64,000 nucleotides of DNA from Saprospiraceae bacterium (GCA_041392805.1 JAWKLJ010000001.1:3410001-3474000), one strand, 5' to 3'; numbered from the stretch's first letter, positions 27,701 to 36,697 are shown. Notes: generated by a model from the letters alone, not told the origin. Numbers and translations are program-made.

Positions 27701-27924
27701 TGATTTGCCTCATCGAAGATAATGGCATTGGTAGAGAGGCCGCAGTGCAGCTCAAATCAAAATCCGCTACACGTCGAAAATCCTATGGAATGAAAATTAC
27801 CAGTGAACGCCTGACCATGCTGAATAAAGTGGCAGGGGCGAATGCGTCAGTCCAAGTCTATGATTTGAAAGATGAAAAGGGCATAGCCGTTGGAACAAGG
27901 GTGGAACTGGCTATCCCCCTATAA
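24718..27924 (+). CDS. LytS-type sensor histidine kinase with two-component propeller
   Basis: A 1068-residue sensor. A signal/anchor sequence is at ~25-42. A large periplasmic region (~45-740) carries Reg_prop beta-propeller motifs (EDEYGFAWIGTPSGLARYDG, DGRIWIGFREGGL, GNIWLREHDGL). A Y_Y_Y domain covers ~755-805 (YRYKLDGFEEEWQDG) and one transmembrane helix ~818-838. The LytS-type kinase has its phospho-acceptor near His872 (QMNPHFIFNALNSIEYF) and an ATPase domain with N-box LQPYVENAIWHGL and G-box DNGIGR. It pairs with the LytTR response regulator 56 bases downstream. Ligands of such propeller sensors are often glycans, but here unknown. Confidence 0.9.
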   Translation: MSIFNKPIIHKPVHSRVNLRLTRGTLSNLWLLFLLLPCFLIAQIPFQNPLILNSTSGLPSNVVTKVVEDEYGFAWIGTPSGLARYDGTTVEVFVHNDEDSSSISGNVIHDILPDPTTGRVWLTTEKGLSYFDRKNKIFVNYKYHPGHSNSVPDHQADRLLKDKDGRIWIGFREGGLLEYRPESDDFQQHICNTNTPSTNNIDCQRPIQDIQEDLVDDNLLWLATGNGIARFNKSTGDVEFFRVEGEEGDAINFANDPRQLFVHPNGKIYYGTWYQGVFVFDIKTKIITRLNPCYQNNTGPFVRDVINGFYQKSKDEFWINSRNGFQLYDIRTGCITASLKNEGKDWYSIEHIDSEGRIWSASTKDGFRIFNPLMQQFSILQFEPPGSKYPAIARKILEDTVRHQLIVVAQIARGLFILDQKTGTWECIPPPLDFDLDEKGGFQGWDGVFLENGEVLIVENEALYLYKPGAKRLEKYAVQPNIKNQAPRLRKIIKASDGYYWISGNLAGLLRLDTKKQVIQDFKKELTKTWNDKIGGDQLVEDQRGNIWLREHDGLLVYKKATGRFIYLRYNPEDLRAFRGGGVMDTDAKGRIWIATRREFLAYAHADSVEQGMLRLFGKKEGLLDEKVWSVKMYHGKLLVFTDKYIQVFNPESMQFENHFALGYGLGDYDSNTLLLSNEQMAVSKLGSIALFYPDSLKTNTERPRPYVASFNVFDKTWKLNNDLNHPDSVYLSYKQNFFSFELSAIGYNLPEQITYRYKLDGFEEEWQDGTKRRFAAYTNVPGGDYQFLVEAINNEGLSLGEPSVTYLHVSTVWYKKNWFWALLLFTLSGLGYLAYQYKIGQVRKEERLRSDYEGKLADVELSALRAQMNPHFIFNALNSIEYFIISNEPERASDYLNRFSRLIRLILQNSKNKTVPLKDDLEALRLYIEVESMRFDNLFDYEVKTEIGLDLENTFVPPMLLQPYVENAIWHGLMQKTGSKGKLDLIIHRNNGHLICLIEDNGIGREAAVQLKSKSATRRKSYGMKITSERLTMLNKVAGANASVQVYDLKDEKGIAVGTRVELAIPL

Positions 27925-27980
27925 GTGTATCGAAAGCAGCACTAAACAACCATATTCTGTTATCCTAAAATCCTTCGCCA

Positions 27981-28718
27981 ATGCGTCCAGTTAATGCCAT
28001 TATCCTAGACGATGAAAAACACTCCGTAGCTACGCTCGCCTGGAAACTCAATAAATTCTGCCCAGACGTCGCTATTGTCGCCCAATTCACGGATGCGCCA
28101 GAAGCCCTCGAATATTTGCAAACCAACACCCCCGATCTCCTGTTTCTGGATATTGAAATGCCCAGACTCAATGGGTTTGAACTCCTGGAGGAACTAAAAG
28201 ACCCCATTTCTTTTGATGTGATATTGACAACAGCCTATGATGAATTCGGTATCCGGGCAGTAAAAGCCAATGTACTGGATTACCTCTTGAAACCAATTCA
28301 AACCCAGGAATTGAAAGCCGCAGTAGAAAAACACCGGCAAAAACGCGGAAGACAAATGGAAGTCGTGGCCAGCAATCTGCCGGAAGAACCCCAAAGTAAA
28401 AAAACCAGAATTGCCCTGGCGACCAAAGAGAGTATCGAGTTTGTAGAACCCGACGCCATTATCCTTTGCAGCTCAGATAGCAATTATTCTATGATCTATC
28501 TCACAAATGGTCGCAAGAAATTGATTTCCAGAACTTTAAAAGATGTAGAAGAATGGTTGGCGCCTCATGGTTTTTTCAGGGTTCACCACTCTCATTTGGT
28601 CAACCTAAACCACATCAAAGAGTATATTCGTTCTGATGGTGGCTACCTGGTCTTGTCAAATGGACAAACCCTGCCAGTGGCACGAAATCGAAAGGAAGAT
28701 TTATTGAATATGTTGTAA
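27981..28718 (+). CDS. LytTR-family response regulator
   Basis: A 245-residue response regulator. The receiver domain spans 1-120, with acidic pocket Asp10/Asp11, phospho-acceptor Asp57 (LLFLDIEMP) and the Lys of LKPIQ near 102. The LytTR DNA-binding domain spans ~140-245 (FFRVHHSHLVNLNHIKEY). It is the cognate output of the histidine kinase upstream. Targets cannot be named from sequence. Confidence 0.92.
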   Translation: MRPVNAIILDDEKHSVATLAWKLNKFCPDVAIVAQFTDAPEALEYLQTNTPDLLFLDIEMPRLNGFELLEELKDPISFDVILTTAYDEFGIRAVKANVLDYLLKPIQTQELKAAVEKHRQKRGRQMEVVASNLPEEPQSKKTRIALATKESIEFVEPDAIILCSSDSNYSMIYLTNGRKKLISRTLKDVEEWLAPHGFFRVHHSHLVNLNHIKEYIRSDGGYLVLSNGQTLPVARNRKEDLLNML

Positions 28719-28731
28719 GAAGCAGTGATAA

Positions 28732-28793
28732 TTTTGGACTTTTGACGCTTTTGGTAATCCTCCGTTTTCCATGCTAGAAGTGGGAAGTCGGAA
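28732..28793. repeat. Dispersed non-coding repeat, copy A
   Basis: This stretch (beginning TTTTGGACTTTTGACGC) reappears in reverse complement at 36827-36892, with only a few changes and one short indel. It contains no gene. The shared tail of GGGAAGTCGGAAGT type also resembles the GCGGAAGTGGGAA units in the CRISPR trailers. Confidence 0.65.
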
Positions 28794-28796
28794 GTA

Positions 28797-28841
28797 GGAA
28801 AAAAGATGCGTCAGGCGGATGTTTTGGCTCCACCTGACGCA
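28797..28841 (-). terminator. Rho-independent terminator for metY
   Basis: The arms TGCGTCAGG (28807-28815) and CCTGACGCA (28833-28841) pair perfectly. Read on the minus strand the stem is followed by TCTTTTTTCC. It lies just past the metY stop at 28866. Confidence 0.65.
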
Positions 28842-28865
28842 CGTCCATTCCCTCAATAATTCCTA

Positions 28866-30188
28866 CTAGTTCAATACAGGATTCGCCACTTTAATTTGCG
28901 CAAAAGCCTGTTCGAAATCAGCTTTGATATCATCGATGTGTTCGATCCCTACAGACACTCGAAGTTGAGATGGCAACACCCCTGCCGCCAATTGCTCCTG
29001 GTCGCTCAACTGCTGATGAGTAGTCGCGGATGGCTGAATGATCAAGGTCTTGGCATCTCCAACATTGGCCAAATGACTCACTAATTTCAGGCTATCCACC
29101 AATTTGGTTGCATTTTCTTTCGGGCCGCGGACGGTAAAGGATAACACGCCACCAAAACCGTTCTTGAGGTATTTTTTTGCGTTGGCATGTTGGGGATGAT
29201 CTTCCAATCCCGCATAGGTAACCGAATCCACTTTAGGATGGCTTTTTAGCCATTTAGCCAATGCCAGCGCATTGTCCACCGTGCGTTGTACCCTAAGGGA
29301 AAGCGTTTCAATACCCTGAAGTAACAAAAACGCATTAAAGGGTGAAATGGCCGGACCAAAATCGCGGAGGCCTTCTACCCTGGCCCGAATGGCAAAGGCA
29401 ATGTTTCCGAAGGGGCCATTGCTGCCAAAAATATCCCAGAATACCATCCCGTGGTAACCTTCTGATGGTTCGGTAAATTGTGGGAATTTCCCATTGCCCC
29501 AGTTGAATTTGCCACTATCGACAATCACCCCACCGATGGAAGTGCCATGCCCGCCAATCCATTTGGTGGCTGACTGTACCACCACACTGGCGCCCCATTC
29601 GATCGGCCGGCAAAGAAAACCGCCTGCACCAAAGGTGTTGTCTACGATGACCGGAATATCGTGTTTGTTGGCTACCGCTACAATACCCTCAAAATCAGGG
29701 ACAGAGAAGCTGGGATTTCCAATGGTCTCAAAATAAAGTGCTTTGGTATTTTCATCAATTAAATCTTCGTAAGCTGAAGGTTCTTCCCCTTTGGTAAACC
29801 TTACCTCAATCCCCAATCGCTTGAAAGCAACTTTAAACTGGTTATAAGTGCCACCGTATAAGTTGGAGGAAGAAACAAAGTTATCCCCTGCTTGCAGGAT
29901 ATTATTCAGGGCCAAAAATTGAGCCGCCTGGCCTGAGCCGGTGGCCACCGCAGCAACGCCACCTTCCAGGGCAGCCATTCGTTTTTCAAAGGTGTCAGTC
30001 GTTGGATTCATGATCCGGGTATAGATATTGCCAAATTCCCTTAAAGCAAAAAGGTTGGCGCCATGTTCGGAATCCTTGAAGGTATAAGAGGTGGTTTGAT
30101 AAATAGGCACGGCTCTGGATCGGGTGGTTCCTTCTACCTCTTCCTGGCCTGCATGTAATTGTAGGGTTTCAAATTTTAAATTAGACAT
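28866..30188 (-). CDS. metY: O-acetylhomoserine sulfhydrylase
   Basis: A 440-residue PLP enzyme of the Cys/Met metabolism family. It forms homocysteine (or cysteine) from O-acetylhomoserine/O-acetylserine and sulfide. The PLP lysine is Lys209 in SATKWIGGHG. The N-terminal FETLQLHAGQ, YTRIMNPTTD and SGQAAQFLAL motifs and the length match the O-acetylhomoserine (thiol)-lyase branch rather than MetB/MetC. It is a single gene; no SAM riboswitch was recognisable in the ~105-base gap upstream. Confidence 0.92.
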   Translation of the reverse strand: MSNLKFETLQLHAGQEEVEGTTRSRAVPIYQTTSYTFKDSEHGANLFALREFGNIYTRIMNPTTDTFEKRMAALEGGVAAVATGSGQAAQFLALNNILQAGDNFVSSSNLYGGTYNQFKVAFKRLGIEVRFTKGEEPSAYEDLIDENTKALYFETIGNPSFSVPDFEGIVAVANKHDIPVIVDNTFGAGGFLCRPIEWGASVVVQSATKWIGGHGTSIGGVIVDSGKFNWGNGKFPQFTEPSEGYHGMVFWDIFGSNGPFGNIAFAIRARVEGLRDFGPAISPFNAFLLLQGIETLSLRVQRTVDNALALAKWLKSHPKVDSVTYAGLEDHPQHANAKKYLKNGFGGVLSFTVRGPKENATKLVDSLKLVSHLANVGDAKTLIIQPSATTHQQLSDQEQLAAGVLPSQLRVSVGIEHIDDIKADFEQAFAQIKVANPVLN

Positions 30189-30293
30189 GGTTTCAAGTTT
30201 TATGAAGTCATATAATGATATAAGTTTATTAGCACATGTTGAATAAGCCGAATGTAGGCCAATGTAGTTTTATTTGCGGCTCTATGCAGGCAC

Positions 30294-31622
30294 TTAGCTC
30301 ACCTCCTGTTGAAGTCCGCTTTTCATCGTATCAATTACAAAATCGAGGGCCGATTCCCAAGCTTCGGTGATGGCGGGTCTATAAAATTCGCCTAATACTT
30401 CAGGAATGGTTTCCAACATGGCCTCTTTTACTACCGGATAAAATTCCAGTTGTACCCCATAGCGCACATGGTTTTGACCCAATTTTTTGAGGCCCATCAT
30501 GAGGTGTTCCGGCCGCGCCAGGGAATAAACGATGCCGCCCAGCATATGCGTCAATAAACGCCCTTGGTCTCGCATATTGTTTTTAAATAATTTTCGGACA
30601 AAGGGTGCTTTTTCAAATACCTTCTGATAAAATAAAGCACTAAAAGCCTCTTCATCCTGCAAAAGCAAATGAAGAGAGGCCTGTAACTCCAATTGCAAAT
30701 CCATTTTACTAAATCCTTTCAATTCATATAGGGTAGAACTTGTTTCTTTGCCTGCCAGGGTTACCTTAAATTCCCGGCCAATGTCCAACACGTCCTGAAT
30801 AGCGCTTTTGTACACGGATTGCGACAATAAGATGGGCGCCCCCATTAGTTTTGTTTGCCCCTGTATCCGGCTAGCCACATTCACAGGATCACCTACAACT
30901 GAAAATTGCCGATGTGTCGGATGGCCCAAATGGCCGACATAAGCCAAGCCAAAGTTGATTCCAATCCCCATTTGTAATTTGACATCAAAATCTTTCAGTT
31001 CAATTTTGTTTAATCGCTCCAAGGCATATTGCATCCCCATGGCGGCCCGAATAGCATCCATACAGTTTTTTTCCCTGGTCCCTCCTGCTGTACCAAAAAC
31101 ACCCACTATTTCATCGCCCACATATTGGTAAATAATACCGTTGTTCAATAAAATAGGGTCGCCAAGCGCCGTGTAAAAGCGATTTAAGAAATAGGCAATA
31201 TCAAAGGTGGCATTATGAGTGGAAAGCGTGGTAAAATTGCGGAGATCGCAAAACAAGATGGCAATAGCCCGTTCTTCTGCTTTGCCTTCAGGCGCTGTTT
31301 CTTTTTGCAGCTTATTCACCTCTGCACTCGACCAAATCAGCCGCTGTATTTTCACATCCCCTTTCACATAACACTGACAAGCCAAACGGATGGTTGGGTC
31401 CCATTTCCGGCTCCTGACCATGTCTTCTTCCGCCTGGGTTTTGGCGCTCAGGTTATGTGCTCCTTCAATAATGCGAATCCGACAAGTGGAGCATTTTCCA
31501 TTGCCGCCACATTCATGCAAATGGGGAATCTTGTTTTCAATAGAGGCATCCAAAATGGAGCAATAATCTTCCTCAATAGTTACTTCCTGGTTGATACCTG
31601 CGTAGTGGATTTTTGCTTTCAT
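30294..31622 (-). CDS. Ferredoxin-class III nucleotide cyclase-globin fusion
   Basis: From the ATG at 31622, 442 residues with three parts. Residues 1-95 are a 2Fe-2S ferredoxin domain with Cys38, Cys44, Cys47 (CGGNGKCSTC) and Cys82. Residues ~117-300 are a class III adenylate/guanylate cyclase: metal aspartates Asp126 (FCDLRNF) and Asp170 (QYVGDE), transition-state Asn248 and Arg252 (DPVNVASR). Residues ~310-430 are a globin fold with a likely proximal heme ligand His385 (GQNHVRYGV). Such a protein could couple cluster redox state and O2/NO binding to cAMP or cGMP synthesis. The ATG at 31658 would add 12 residues before the ferredoxin strand. There is no membrane segment. Domain identities are strong; the signal and product are inference. 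Confidence 0.85.
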   Translation of the reverse strand: MKAKIHYAGINQEVTIEEDYCSILDASIENKIPHLHECGGNGKCSTCRIRIIEGAHNLSAKTQAEEDMVRSRKWDPTIRLACQCYVKGDVKIQRLIWSSAEVNKLQKETAPEGKAEERAIAILFCDLRNFTTLSTHNATFDIAYFLNRFYTALGDPILLNNGIIYQYVGDEIVGVFGTAGGTREKNCMDAIRAAMGMQYALERLNKIELKDFDVKLQMGIGINFGLAYVGHLGHPTHRQFSVVGDPVNVASRIQGQTKLMGAPILLSQSVYKSAIQDVLDIGREFKVTLAGKETSSTLYELKGFSKMDLQLELQASLHLLLQDEEAFSALFYQKVFEKAPFVRKLFKNNMRDQGRLLTHMLGGIVYSLARPEHLMMGLKKLGQNHVRYGVQLEFYPVVKEAMLETIPEVLGEFYRPAITEAWESALDFVIDTMKSGLQQEVS

Positions 31623-31797
31623 ATACTGGATGATTGTTGTTATGTTAGAATACGTCAAAGGTGATACATTGCCAAGAATAAAATAGGGTAGATGAGTGGT
31701 TGGGTAAGGATTATGAGTATTTAGCGTTCTTGCTAATTATTTGCTAGAGCTTTGGGTGGCTTTGAGGTGGGGTAATCCACTTCCTCAATGGGTTTTA

Positions 31798-33059
31798 GCT
31801 ACGCGGAGGTGCGAAGATTGGTATTGGGTTACCATTTCTAATGATAGGTATTTCTAATAGTTTTGGATTGAAGGATAAACATGCGATTTGCCTCCTGCGA
31901 CCTACTTTTTCATTACCCAAAAGCAAGCAAAAGACGAAATAAAACCCCTCCGCGTATTTTGTCGCCAACCTTCTCGGAGAGATGGCGGTTGAGGAGGACG
32001 CAACTGCGGTAAATAGCAACGCTAAGTTTTCCTGGCAGACAGGCATTATTCCTTTTAGTATGAACAAACGATTCCACCTTCAGGTGGATGAATGTCCAGT
32101 GGACATTCAAGAGCGTGAACCCGAAGGGGAAGGTTGAGCACAAAATCCGTTAAAAACCACATACTGTTTGAGCTTCAATACAATCAAGCCTGAAAGGCAA
32201 CAGCCCAGTAACATAAACTGCTTGAATAGGATTCCAACACTTGCAGCGAGTTTATGGGGTTTAGGATTTTGGGCTGCCTCGTAGCGTTAAAAAAGGAATA
32301 CAGCCTTGATTTTTGCTTCTTTGTATCAGACAAAGAAGTCGCCGAAGGCAATGTCTCCGTTAGTTATTGTTTGTAAGGACGATGAAATAGCTTAACTGCA
32401 TTACTGTATTGGTTTGCTAGGTTTAATGACAGGTCATTCAAATAGTTTTGGATTGAAGGATAAACATGCGATTTGCCGTCTGCGACCTACTTTTTCCTTA
32501 CCCAAAAGCAGGCAAAAGACGAAACAAAACCCCTCCGCGTATTTTGTCGCCAACCTGCTCGGAGAGATGGCGGTTGAGGAGGACGCAACTTTGGGAAATA
32601 GCAACGCTAAGTTTTCCTGGCAGACAGGCATTATTCCTTTTAGTGGAGAGGTAGCTCAAAATCCGTTAAAAACCACATACTGTTTGAGCTTCAATACAAT
32701 CAAGCCTGAAAGGCAACAGCCCAGTAACCTAAACTGCTTGAATAGGATTCCAACACTTGCAGCGAGTTTATGGGGTTTAGGATTTTGGGCTGCCTCGTAG
32801 CGTTAAAAAAGGAATACAGCCTTGATTTTTGCTTCTTTGTATCAGACAAAGAAGTCGCCGAAGGCAATGTCTCCGTTAGTTATTGTTTGTAAGGACGATG
32901 AAATAGCTTAACTGCATTACTGTATTGGTTTGCTAGGTTTAATGATAGGCCATTCAAATAGTTTTGGATTGAAGGATAAACATGCGATTTGCCGTCTGCG
33001 ACCTACTTTTTCATTACCCAAAAGCAAGCAAAAGACGAAATAAAACCCCTCCGCGTAGC
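31798..33059. repeat. Tandem direct-repeat block bounded by 12-bp inverted termini
   Basis: Copy A begins at about 31856, copy B at about 32441 and partial copy C at about 32957 (ends near 33058). A and B agree closely over ~500 bases; A carries ~80 bases (32059-32140) where B has ~13. That insert holds CCACCTTCAGGTGG and a 19-base palindrome centred near 32099. Each full copy has the hairpin CTTCTTTGT...ACAAAGAAG (A: 32316-32338). The block starts with GCTACGCGGAGG (31798-31809) and ends with its exact complement CCTCCGCGTAGC (33048-33059). Reading frames inside are conserved only because the DNA is repeated, and they look non-coding. It is possibly a MITE-like or composite repeat; the rest of the gap from 31659 to 33082 holds nothing recognisable. 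Confidence 0.75.
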
Positions 33060-33082
33060 GCTGTGTAACTCACTCCCTAATC

Positions 33083-36000
33083 CTAAGGCAACACCGGCGG
33101 ATCAGCCAACCACTCCGAATCGTAAGTACCAAGCAAATCCACCAGAATATCCATAAACGCAGCAGCCGTGGTATCAATGTGGCGCCGAATCCAAAACCCC
33201 GAAGCCACCACCCAATAATAAAAGGCCATTTCGCCCAATTTCGCATCCATTTCCGTTTGGTATTGATCCGGGTAGGCCCGCAGGCTTTCTTGTAAAATCA
33301 GGCCCCCGCTATGCTCATTAAACAAGCCGCCACCCTGGATAAGGCCACCTTCAACAGCCGATAGGTATTCCGCTTTAACCCCGTCGCGCAAATCCGGGTG
33401 TTGTTCCAGGTGCCGGTAGGCGAGGTAATATACCCGGGCCAAATCCCTCAAAAACTTATTATAAAACACTTGGGTAGCCTTGCGCAAGAGGGTGTTTCCC
33501 CTCGCCGGGATCACGTGTTGCTTTGCCCAAGCCAGAAACGCCGGATTGTAGTACCCAAAGGCATCGGCATTCATATCAAAATCTTCCTGGTGCGGACCTT
33601 TGATAAAAATTGGGATGGGCGAAAGCGACTGCGCCTTTTTCAAACTCATGAATAATTTGAGCTTGGCATACAAACTTCTGACGCCTTGGATATAGGTATC
33701 TGCTGATTCAATTTCTTCGCCGTAGAGGTTTCCCGCCTTCCAACTGGCCTCAATCACCTCATCAATGGTGCGCTCGCGGGCCGCTTCGGCCGCTTTCTTT
33801 GCCTGGATGGCCTCATCCCGCTGTTGAAATACCTGGGCAATATCCGCACTTCTTTTTTCCCAACTGCGCTGGATAAATGCTGCCTCGTTGGAGTTCAACC
33901 AATGAGTGCCATGTTTTAGGAAAATGCCCAGCAGTTTGCCGGAAGCACCGGTGATGATGAAGTCGTCCAGGTATGCTGGCGTACCATTTTGTCTCCATTT
34001 TTCCATCAGGCTTTGAAAAAGCTGTAGCTCCTTTCCTGAAAGCTGCTGCTGTAGTTCCGTCATGGCCTGTCTAAGCGGGTTGTCGGTCGCTGCCAGGAGC
34101 AAGGGGGTGCTTGTCCCCAGGATATGATCGAGTATTGCGTTGAGCTTGGGGTGATTGTCCCAGTAAGGCGCGGCGCGCAACAGGGCTTCGTCGTCTTCAG
34201 GCAAGGGCCCTGAGTCCCCCCTGGTCCAGTGGTTTTGCTTCCAATAATCCCGATTTTTGAGGGTAGCCTCCCAGAGATCGCGCTGAAGCAGTAGATTTTC
34301 CTGCCCTAAGGCTTCAATCCATTCCCTGTACCTGGGCCAATAATTGATCAACAACTTGTTGGTTGGTTTTACCACCGTTACAGATCTGCCACTTTCCTTG
34401 TCGACGATCTCCGAGGCGGTTTCCTCTAGCAGTTTTTCTTTTACCAAATGATCCAGGAGTTCACCGACCAGTTGGTCGACCGCTGCATTGGGGTGAAATA
34501 GTTCATCTAAGGTAACCAGGCGGCTGCTATAGTCCTCTCCGCTAAAATAAACCATGCGCAGGAAAATTTGCTGCATGATCCGCTGCTTCTCCGGCTCCAA
34601 GCGGCCATATACCTTGTCGGCCAATGCATTCAAAGCCCTGTTGATCATACCTTTTTTCCTAAACCAGCTATTCGTCAGAATGGGGGCTTCGGCGGCCTCC
34701 AGCTCAAAGAGATTTTGCAAGGAGGCAGACAGGAAAGGCAGAACATTGGAACTATGTTTCACTTCTTTTAGCAGGGCATCCACCACTTCGGGCTCAATCT
34801 CGTAACCACCGCTCCAGGCCGGACCAAGGATCACTTCCCGCAATTCATTTTCCTGCATAGCGGGCAACCTGTATACGGCAAAATGGGCCTGCTCGTCATT
34901 CCAAAAAGGACGGCCAAAGGCCCCAGCCTGAAACAGCCCTTCCACATTGGAACGCAGGGCAAGGATGACCTTCAATTGCGGAAATTTGCCTTCAGTATCC
35001 AAGGCGATCAACAGGGATTCGATGTCTTTCCGCCTGTAGTGATCGCTGCCTTGGGTAAAAAAGGTTTCGTATTGATCGATAAACAGCACTTGTTTTTTGT
35101 TCGGATCGAATTCTTTGGAGAGGAGATCCTCCATCTCCCAATACGCATCAGCCGTCGGCACCATGCTAAACACGTCGTATCCCTCTCTTTCTTGCAAAAG
35201 CGGAAGCAAGCCCGCAGCAATAACCGATGATTTACCACTATCAGCTGGCCCCGAAAGCAGTAAAAACCGCGAGCTAGCCAGTTGATCCCACAATTGCTGT
35301 ACAACGGCTCTGCGCCCAAAGAAACTTTCGCTATCCTTTGTAGTATAAGGCGCCAGGCCCAGGTAGGGATTGCGCCTTTCTTGTTGATGGAAAAAGGACT
35401 GAAAAAAGGCTTTTTTAGCGTCTGAGTCATTTGGGGGTAAAAGGACATAGGCCGCTTCTGCTGCCTGCTGCTTCGCAAAATCCTTTCCCAAGAGGATAAA
35501 GGATTTCAATTGCCTTTCGGCGAGGGCTGGAAAATGCTTAAATAAATCGCCATACATCTCCAAGCCCACCTCGCTCAGGGTCGACTGGCTAATCCCCTTG
35601 AGAAAATTGATGGCGTAGTATTTGGCCTGATCGGGCAATACCTCATATAAAAAATCATGGGTAGCCAGGGCCGCTTCACTACATTGCGGCTTTTCGGCCG
35701 CCACAAATACATTCAGTGCGTCCATCGCTGCCTTTTCGTATGTTCCACTTGGGTAACGCGCCAGAAAAGCATAATAGCTTTTGCGGGTATTTTCCCGCCA
35801 GGCAATTTTCCAATAATCCTTCTCGGTCGCCAAACGGGGCAGAAAAACAAACTGGCCGCCGTCATGCGCCTTCATATCGGCAAAGGGTTCGCCCATAGGC
35901 GTCTGAGCCTCCTTCCTGTGCTCGATCTCCGTAACGATTTCCTTGCAGAGGTCGCCTATCCAGACTTCCTGCTTGCGCTTCAGGATCCGGATCAATTCTC

Positions 36001-36697
36001 TGGCAAAGGGGCTGTTGCCGCCCAGGTTGCCATCGGAGACCGTTTCGTTGCGGCGACCTGCCGTCAGGCCCCAGCGAGAGGGATGCTTGTACACCCGGGG
36101 TATGTCCAAAGACCGCTGCTTACCGGCAGAAAACAAGGTGCCGGAATAACAGGAATCGGAAATCAGCACCGTATGATGGGTATTGATGGCGTTCAGCGCC
36201 GTCCGGATCGTCCCGTTTTCAATATAGCTGGCATTGTTTTTAAGTTTCCCATCCGCCGGAATCCAATAGCCTTCGTTGAAATCCTGGTCGTAGATCCCAT
36301 GCCCCGAATAGCAAATAATAAGGTTATCATTAGGCCGCATGGTTTTGGCCAGATCCTTCAACTGCGCAATGATCAGCTCATGGGTCGCCTCCCCGATAAA
36401 GGCAAAATCTTTTTCCATTGACTGGATGTCCTTTTGACTGCTTTTATCCAAAGCGACATCCCTGCTCCGCAAAAAACGAATATTGCCCCTTTCAAAAAAA
36501 TAGTCCGTCGTGAGCACCTCCAGCAAGTCTTCCACATCACTGACACAATTTGACAGGTTGTCAATTGCTTCGTCTTCATAAGCATCTACCGCAATGGCCA
36601 GCAAGTGGTTGTGCTTGCGCTGGTGTTCGGCTGTAGCTTCGATCAAGTGCTTCTCTCCTATGCCCCGGTCTTGGGACGCCTGGTTAGTATCGGACAT
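33083..36697 (-). CDS. Caspase-nSTAND1 protein
   Basis: A 1204-residue putative defence or cell-death protein. Residues ~28-290 are a C14 caspase-like peptidase: catalytic His133 in CYSGHG and Cys183 in ISDSCYSG. Residues ~292-335 contain the AWRENTRKSYYAFLARYPSG repeat often found in such proteins. Residues ~444-760 are a nSTAND1-type NTPase: the hallmark YLGLAPYTTKDSESFFGR, Walker A GPADSGKSS (483-491) and Walker B VLFIDQYE (537-544). A coiled-coil-like stretch (EAIQAKKAAEAARERTIDE, near 985) leads to a C-terminal domain I do not recognise (no WD40 or TPR repeats). NTPase-gated protease activity is the expected mode (inference). It faces away from CRISPR array 1, 450 bases off, so any link to type III signalling is by position only. 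Confidence 0.85.
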   Translation of the reverse strand: MSDTNQASQDRGIGEKHLIEATAEHQRKHNHLLAIAVDAYEDEAIDNLSNCVSDVEDLLEVLTTDYFFERGNIRFLRSRDVALDKSSQKDIQSMEKDFAFIGEATHELIIAQLKDLAKTMRPNDNLIICYSGHGIYDQDFNEGYWIPADGKLKNNASYIENGTIRTALNAINTHHTVLISDSCYSGTLFSAGKQRSLDIPRVYKHPSRWGLTAGRRNETVSDGNLGGNSPFARELIRILKRKQEVWIGDLCKEIVTEIEHRKEAQTPMGEPFADMKAHDGGQFVFLPRLATEKDYWKIAWRENTRKSYYAFLARYPSGTYEKAAMDALNVFVAAEKPQCSEAALATHDFLYEVLPDQAKYYAINFLKGISQSTLSEVGLEMYGDLFKHFPALAERQLKSFILLGKDFAKQQAAEAAYVLLPPNDSDAKKAFFQSFFHQQERRNPYLGLAPYTTKDSESFFGRRAVVQQLWDQLASSRFLLLSGPADSGKSSVIAAGLLPLLQEREGYDVFSMVPTADAYWEMEDLLSKEFDPNKKQVLFIDQYETFFTQGSDHYRRKDIESLLIALDTEGKFPQLKVILALRSNVEGLFQAGAFGRPFWNDEQAHFAVYRLPAMQENELREVILGPAWSGGYEIEPEVVDALLKEVKHSSNVLPFLSASLQNLFELEAAEAPILTNSWFRKKGMINRALNALADKVYGRLEPEKQRIMQQIFLRMVYFSGEDYSSRLVTLDELFHPNAAVDQLVGELLDHLVKEKLLEETASEIVDKESGRSVTVVKPTNKLLINYWPRYREWIEALGQENLLLQRDLWEATLKNRDYWKQNHWTRGDSGPLPEDDEALLRAAPYWDNHPKLNAILDHILGTSTPLLLAATDNPLRQAMTELQQQLSGKELQLFQSLMEKWRQNGTPAYLDDFIITGASGKLLGIFLKHGTHWLNSNEAAFIQRSWEKRSADIAQVFQQRDEAIQAKKAAEAARERTIDEVIEASWKAGNLYGEEIESADTYIQGVRSLYAKLKLFMSLKKAQSLSPIPIFIKGPHQEDFDMNADAFGYYNPAFLAWAKQHVIPARGNTLLRKATQVFYNKFLRDLARVYYLAYRHLEQHPDLRDGVKAEYLSAVEGGLIQGGGLFNEHSGGLILQESLRAYPDQYQTEMDAKLGEMAFYYWVVASGFWIRRHIDTTAAAFMDILVDLLGTYDSEWLADPPVLP

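Noticed and set aside
30189..30293. Possible SAM riboswitch before metY
   Set aside because: The gap is short and A/T-rich; I could not build a conserved SAM-binding fold by eye.
31795..32800. Small frames in the repeat block (e.g. one starting MPVCQENLALLF, and a plus-strand 128-codon frame)
   Set aside because: They are similar to each other only because the DNA is duplicated, both strands are equally open, and no start signal or family was recognised.
33083..36697. TPR-CHAT (Craspase-type) identity for the protease
   Set aside because: No TPR array or gRAMP (Cas7-11) gene is present; the C-terminal half is an nSTAND1 NTPase and an unknown domain.
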